NCBI GenBank assembly: GCA_902782705.1
Contig: CACZOL010000208.1
Coordinates: forward strand, 1 to 8,604
Length of the DNA: 8,604 nt
Source: an uncultured Selenomonadaceae bacterium
GTDB taxonomy: Bacteria > Bacillota > Negativicutes > Selenomonadales > Selenomonadaceae
Direction: 5' to 3'
Position numbers and translations under genes: made by a program. Positions 6,102 through 8,604 of the stretch are shown one piece after another. Under the pieces are notes generated by a model that saw nothing but the letters and a program-made list of their open reading frames with translations, did not search any database and was not told where the DNA came from. Within the stretch, counting starts at the first letter, position 1. The number at the start of each line of letters is the position of its first letter.

Positions 6102-7340
6102 ATGGCGAAGAAAGAAATAATCCTGATGCTCTTATCGGAATCGCCGATGGAAAAAGAGCTCCGAGAGATGCTTTCCGGAGCGTACGAGATCGTCTCCACC
6201 GACGACGAGGAAGCGGCCCTGCGCGCGTTGACCCGTATGCGGGACAAGATTGCCGTCGTACTGGCGGACCTCGACGCTGCGCGGGAAACGAACTTTTCGT
6301 TTTTCCGTCAAGTCAGCCGCGACGCGCTGTTCGCCGCGATCCCGGTCGTCGCCGTTTTGCCCCGCACGCCGACGGCGCAGGATTTGGAATGTCTCGATAT
6401 GGGCGCGGCGGATATTATTGCGCCGCCCTGCGGGAAAAAGCTTCTTTTGAAGCGCCTGGACAACGTGATCCGTGCAAAAGATTCGGTGTCCTTTTATGAA
6501 ATCGAGCGGATGCTCAAAGTACTGCCGTCGAATATCTATCTGAAAGACGCGGAAGGGAAATACGTCTTTGCCACGCATTACTGGCATCATCTGGAGCAGG
6601 GGGACGACCCCGACTGGACGATTCGCGGCAAGACCGATCCTGAGATACGAAAGGACAGGGAGAACGCACTGCGCGCCTTCGAGGCCGACAAGAAGATCAT
6701 CGCCTCCGGGCAGGGCGCGAACTACGTCATCGAGATCAACGAGGACGGCCAGCAGGAATTCCTCGAGATCATCAAGGAACCCATCTTCGACGACGCAGGC
6801 GCTGTCAGGGGCATTGTCGGGCTCATCAACAACGTGACGGAACAGCAGCTTTTGAAGATGGAGCTGGAGAAACGCTCGAAGACGGACGAGCTGACGGGCC
6901 TCCTCAATCGCCGGTCCTATCAGGAATATATCCCGGAGCTTTGCCGCGAGGCGATTTTCCCGGTGGCGTTTATCTCGGCAGACTGCAACGACCTCAAGAA
7001 AATCAACGACACATACGGCCATCTGGTCGGCGACGAATATATCCGCATGTCGGCGCTGCTCTTCCGCGTGACGGCGCCGAGCCGCGCGGCGATCTTCCGC
7101 ATGGGCGGCGACGAGTTCGTGGTCATCCTGCAGGGCACCGACGAAGAGACGGCGGAGCGCATTGTCGAGACGATGCGGGAGAGAGCCGGAACGTTCCAGA
7201 TTCGCGAAGAGCCCCTCAGCATAGCGATCGGGTACGCGGTGATGCATTCGGCGGAGGACGACATCAATGCCTGCGTCGAAGCGGCGGATCAGGATATGTA
7301 CAGGAACAAGAGGGAGAGCAAGCAGGAGACGGAAGAATAA
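6102..7340 (+). CDS. Diguanylate cyclase: receiver-like, PAS and GGDEF domains
   Basis: A 412-residue cytoplasmic protein predicted to make cyclic di-GMP from two GTP. Residues 4-125 look like a receiver fold but are degenerate: the acidic pair after strand 1 is replaced by SE (12-13), and the usual Lys-Pro after strand 5 is APP (107-109). D56 and D58 lie where the phosphoacceptor would be, so phosphorylation is doubtful. Residues about 129-248 are a PAS domain (NIYLKDAEGKYVF; IRGKTD at 174-179; ending with a VTEQ linker at 245-248), a likely sensory module. Residues about 255-405 form the GGDEF domain, with DELTGLLNRR at 262-271, metal-binding D294, and an intact GGDEF at 335-339, so it should be active. 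The RxxD inhibitory site is absent: PSRA occupies 326-329. The ATG at 6102 has GGAG 8 nt upstream; an in-frame GTG at 6093 overlaps that site and is unlikely to be the start. There are no membrane segments. It is probably co-transcribed with the pump. Confidence 0.93.
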   Translation: MAKKEIILMLLSESPMEKELREMLSGAYEIVSTDDEEAALRALTRMRDKIAVVLADLDAARETNFSFFRQVSRDALFAAIPVVAVLPRTPTAQDLECLDMGAADIIAPPCGKKLLLKRLDNVIRAKDSVSFYEIERMLKVLPSNIYLKDAEGKYVFATHYWHHLEQGDDPDWTIRGKTDPEIRKDRENALRAFEADKKIIASGQGANYVIEINEDGQQEFLEIIKEPIFDDAGAVRGIVGLINNVTEQQLLKMELEKRSKTDELTGLLNRRSYQEYIPELCREAIFPVAFISADCNDLKKINDTYGHLVGDEYIRMSALLFRVTAPSRAAIFRMGGDEFVVILQGTDEETAERIVETMRERAGTFQIREEPLSIAIGYAVMHSAEDDINACVEAADQDMYRNKRESKQETEE

Positions 7341-7379
7341 AGAAACTGCCCGACGGCATTCGCCGTCGGGCAGTTTCTT
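7340..7379. terminator. Bidirectional intrinsic terminator between convergent genes
   Basis: A perfect 18-bp stem (7340-7357 with 7362-7379) encloses the 4-nt loop ATTC. The GC-rich core (ACTGCCCGACGGC) is flanked by AAGAA/TTCTT, which gives a T-rich exit in both directions: TTTCTT on the plus strand, and TTTCTTTATTCTT on the minus strand. It starts at the last base of the cyclase stop codon and lies 7 bp from the stop of the convergent M48 gene, so it can serve both. Confidence 0.85.
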
Positions 7380-7386
7380 GCTGCGT

Positions 7387-8604
7387 TCATTTCTGTTTTT
7401 CGTCCTGGGATTTTTTCTCGGGCGTTTCTCCCGTATCGGCTTGTTTCTCTTTCTCTTCCTTTTCCTTTCGGGCTTCGGCGGCGCGCTGTTTCTCTTTTTC
7501 CCGCTCCTTCTCTATGCGCTTCCATGCTTTCGGGTCGATTTCCTTGAAATATTCGTCGGGAATGTCCGTCGCGTCCGGCACGAGCTTGTAATACGCGGCG
7601 TAATGCGTGAGCGCGTTTTCCTTATGGCCGAGCTCGTCCTCGACGTCGGCGGCCATCTTCCGCGCGGCGATCGCTTTCGGGTCCAGCTCGATGCTCTTCG
7701 CGATATCCACGAGGGCGGCTTCAGGGAGCCCCTGGGCGCGCTTCGTCTCGGCGCGGTTCAGATAGACGTATGCGTCGTTCGGATCGAGGCTCACCGCGTA
7801 GTCGCAGTCCGCCGCCGCGCCCGCGAAATCGCCCATCAGCGCCTTGGCGCGCCCGCGTACGGCGTAGACGCCCGCGAGCTTCACGTCTTTTTTATCGCAG
7901 TGGAACGTGCGGGCCCCTTCCTCGATGGAAAGCTCCGGTTCGTTGATGTCGTTGTACGCGTCGGCGTTCTTGTAAAGCCGTTCGACGAGCTTTTCGCTGG
8001 CGGCGGTGTTTTTCGCCACGCGCTCGTTCCAGTAGGCGAGCCGCTCCGCCTCTTCGGCCTTCATCTTTTCCCGTGCGCCCGACGCGCTTTCCGCCGCATA
8101 GGCGGCGCGCACGAGGCGCTCCAGTTCTTCGGCGGCGTGGTTCCGCTCCACGGCGTCTTGCAGATATTCATAGACGCGGTCGCCGGTCAGGAACGCGATG
8201 CGTCCGTTTTCGCCGGGGCGGAACGCCCACTCCTCCACAGTCGCGTAGTCGTGGAACGCTTTCGCGAGCCCGCCCGCGATCAGGTACGCCTGCTCCGGCG
8301 TGTCGTCGTAAACGTCGGTAGAGTACGACGCCGTAAGCAGCTTTTGACCGTCGATCAAGATCTCCTTGCGGTCGTTTACCGTCACATGGCCGGCGCTGTA
8401 TGCGGAAAGCATGGCCGCGAGCTTCGCCTCGCGTTTGTCCGTGTCGGGGTGGTCGTAGGGGTCCGCGCCGTAGCTTCGGTCAAAGGTGTCGGGGTGCTTC
8501 GTCATATAGTCCATGCGCGCCATCGCCGCCGCCGGGCCGCCGGGATTGAAGCCGGCGCTGGCCGTGAGGTAAAAGCCGCCTTCGTCGGCTTCGTACTCGG
8601 CGGG
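7387..8604 (-). CDS. M48-family metallopeptidase with C-terminal TPR repeats (N-terminal part outside window)
   Basis: Only the last 405 residues are visible; the frame is open to the window edge, so the start and the HExxH zinc site lie beyond 8604. The first visible residues (PAEYEADEGG) carry the third zinc-ligand motif of M48 peptidases (E-x-E-A-D, E3). The next motifs, AGFNPGG at 17-23 and DHPDTDKR at 51-58, match the conserved NP and HP-x-x-x-x-R elements. Residues about 72-150 are a region I do not recognise. A helical, charged stretch (about 150-215) follows, then three TPR repeats (about 241-274, 275-308, 309-342; the first two end in LDP) and a Lys/Glu/Arg/Ala-rich tail (359-405). 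M48 plus TPR is the domain order of BepA, an outer-membrane assembly protease, so a cell-envelope quality-control role is plausible. Location cannot be judged without the N-terminus. The ATG at 8523 is internal, since the conserved M48 motif lies upstream of it. Confidence 0.88.
   Translation of the reverse strand, partial: PAEYEADEGGFYLTASAGFNPGGPAAAMARMDYMTKHPDTFDRSYGADPYDHPDTDKREAKLAAMLSAYSAGHVTVNDRKEILIDGQKLLTASYSTDVYDDTPEQAYLIAGGLAKAFHDYATVEEWAFRPGENGRIAFLTGDRVYEYLQDAVERNHAAEELERLVRAAYAAESASGAREKMKAEEAERLAYWNERVAKNTAASEKLVERLYKNADAYNDINEPELSIEEGARTFHCDKKDVKLAGVYAVRGRAKALMGDFAGAAADCDYAVSLDPNDAYVYLNRAETKRAQGLPEAALVDIAKSIELDPKAIAARKMAADVEDELGHKENALTHYAAYYKLVPDATDIPDEYFKEIDPKAWKRIEKEREKEKQRAAEARKEKEEKEKQADTGETPEKKSQDEKQK

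Noticed and set aside
8521..8523. ATG at 8523 as the start of the M48-TPR protein
   Set aside because: The frame is open upstream to the window edge and encodes the conserved E-x-E-A-D zinc-ligand and AGFNP motifs, so the gene extends beyond the window.

Overview
The window is a GC-rich, gene-dense piece of bacterial chromosome. A Gram-negative-type RND efflux pump, a lipoprotein periplasmic adaptor and Firmicutes-like strong Shine-Dalgarno sites occur together. With the SHOCT-domain protein, the viroplasmin-type RNase HI and the M48-TPR peptidase, this best fits a diderm Firmicute of the class Negativicutes (Selenomonas/Mitsuokella-like). That placement is inferred from gene content and base composition and has not been checked by any search. 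I see no tRNA, rRNA, CRISPR array, transposase or phage gene.

Layout from left to right. (1) Positions 1-512, minus strand: a small protein with a glycine-rich hairpin segment, a cysteine cluster and a C-terminal SHOCT domain, cut by the window edge. (2) Positions 513-648: a short control region with three inverted repeats and a 20-bp perfect hairpin that closes the next gene. (3) Positions 649-1746, minus strand: an RNase HI with two N-terminal viroplasmin-type (hybrid-binding) domains and an unusual basic coiled-coil tail. (4) Positions 1747-1943: a divergent promoter region with the same extended -10 nonamer on both strands, plus a purine-rich, dyad-rich stretch. (5) Positions 1944-7340, plus strand: a three-gene probable operon. 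It encodes a lipoprotein membrane-fusion protein, an RND permease whose start overlaps the adaptor stop by 4 bp, and 34 bp further on a cytoplasmic receiver-like/PAS/GGDEF diguanylate cyclase. (6) Positions 7340-7379: an 18-bp perfect hairpin serving as a bidirectional terminator. (7) Positions 7387-8604, minus strand: the C-terminal part of an M48 metallopeptidase with an uncharacterised middle region, three TPR repeats and a highly charged tail.

The adaptor and permease should form the inner-membrane and periplasmic parts of a tripartite drug or toxic-compound exporter. No outer-membrane TolC-type partner or dedicated regulator lies in the window, so these must be encoded elsewhere. Placing a c-di-GMP synthase behind the pump suggests, but does not prove, co-expression of efflux and second-messenger signalling. 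The M48-TPR protein resembles outer-membrane quality-control peptidases such as BepA in domain order.

No stretch over 300 bases lacks a gene. The many long open frames antisense to the RND and RNase H genes are by-products of the high-GC codon use. I did not find a clearly new multi-gene system. The most unusual points are the RNase HI lacking the expected aromatic DNA-contact residues in both hybrid-binding domains, the pump-cyclase operon, the unrecognised domain in the M48 protein and the dyad-rich upstream regions.
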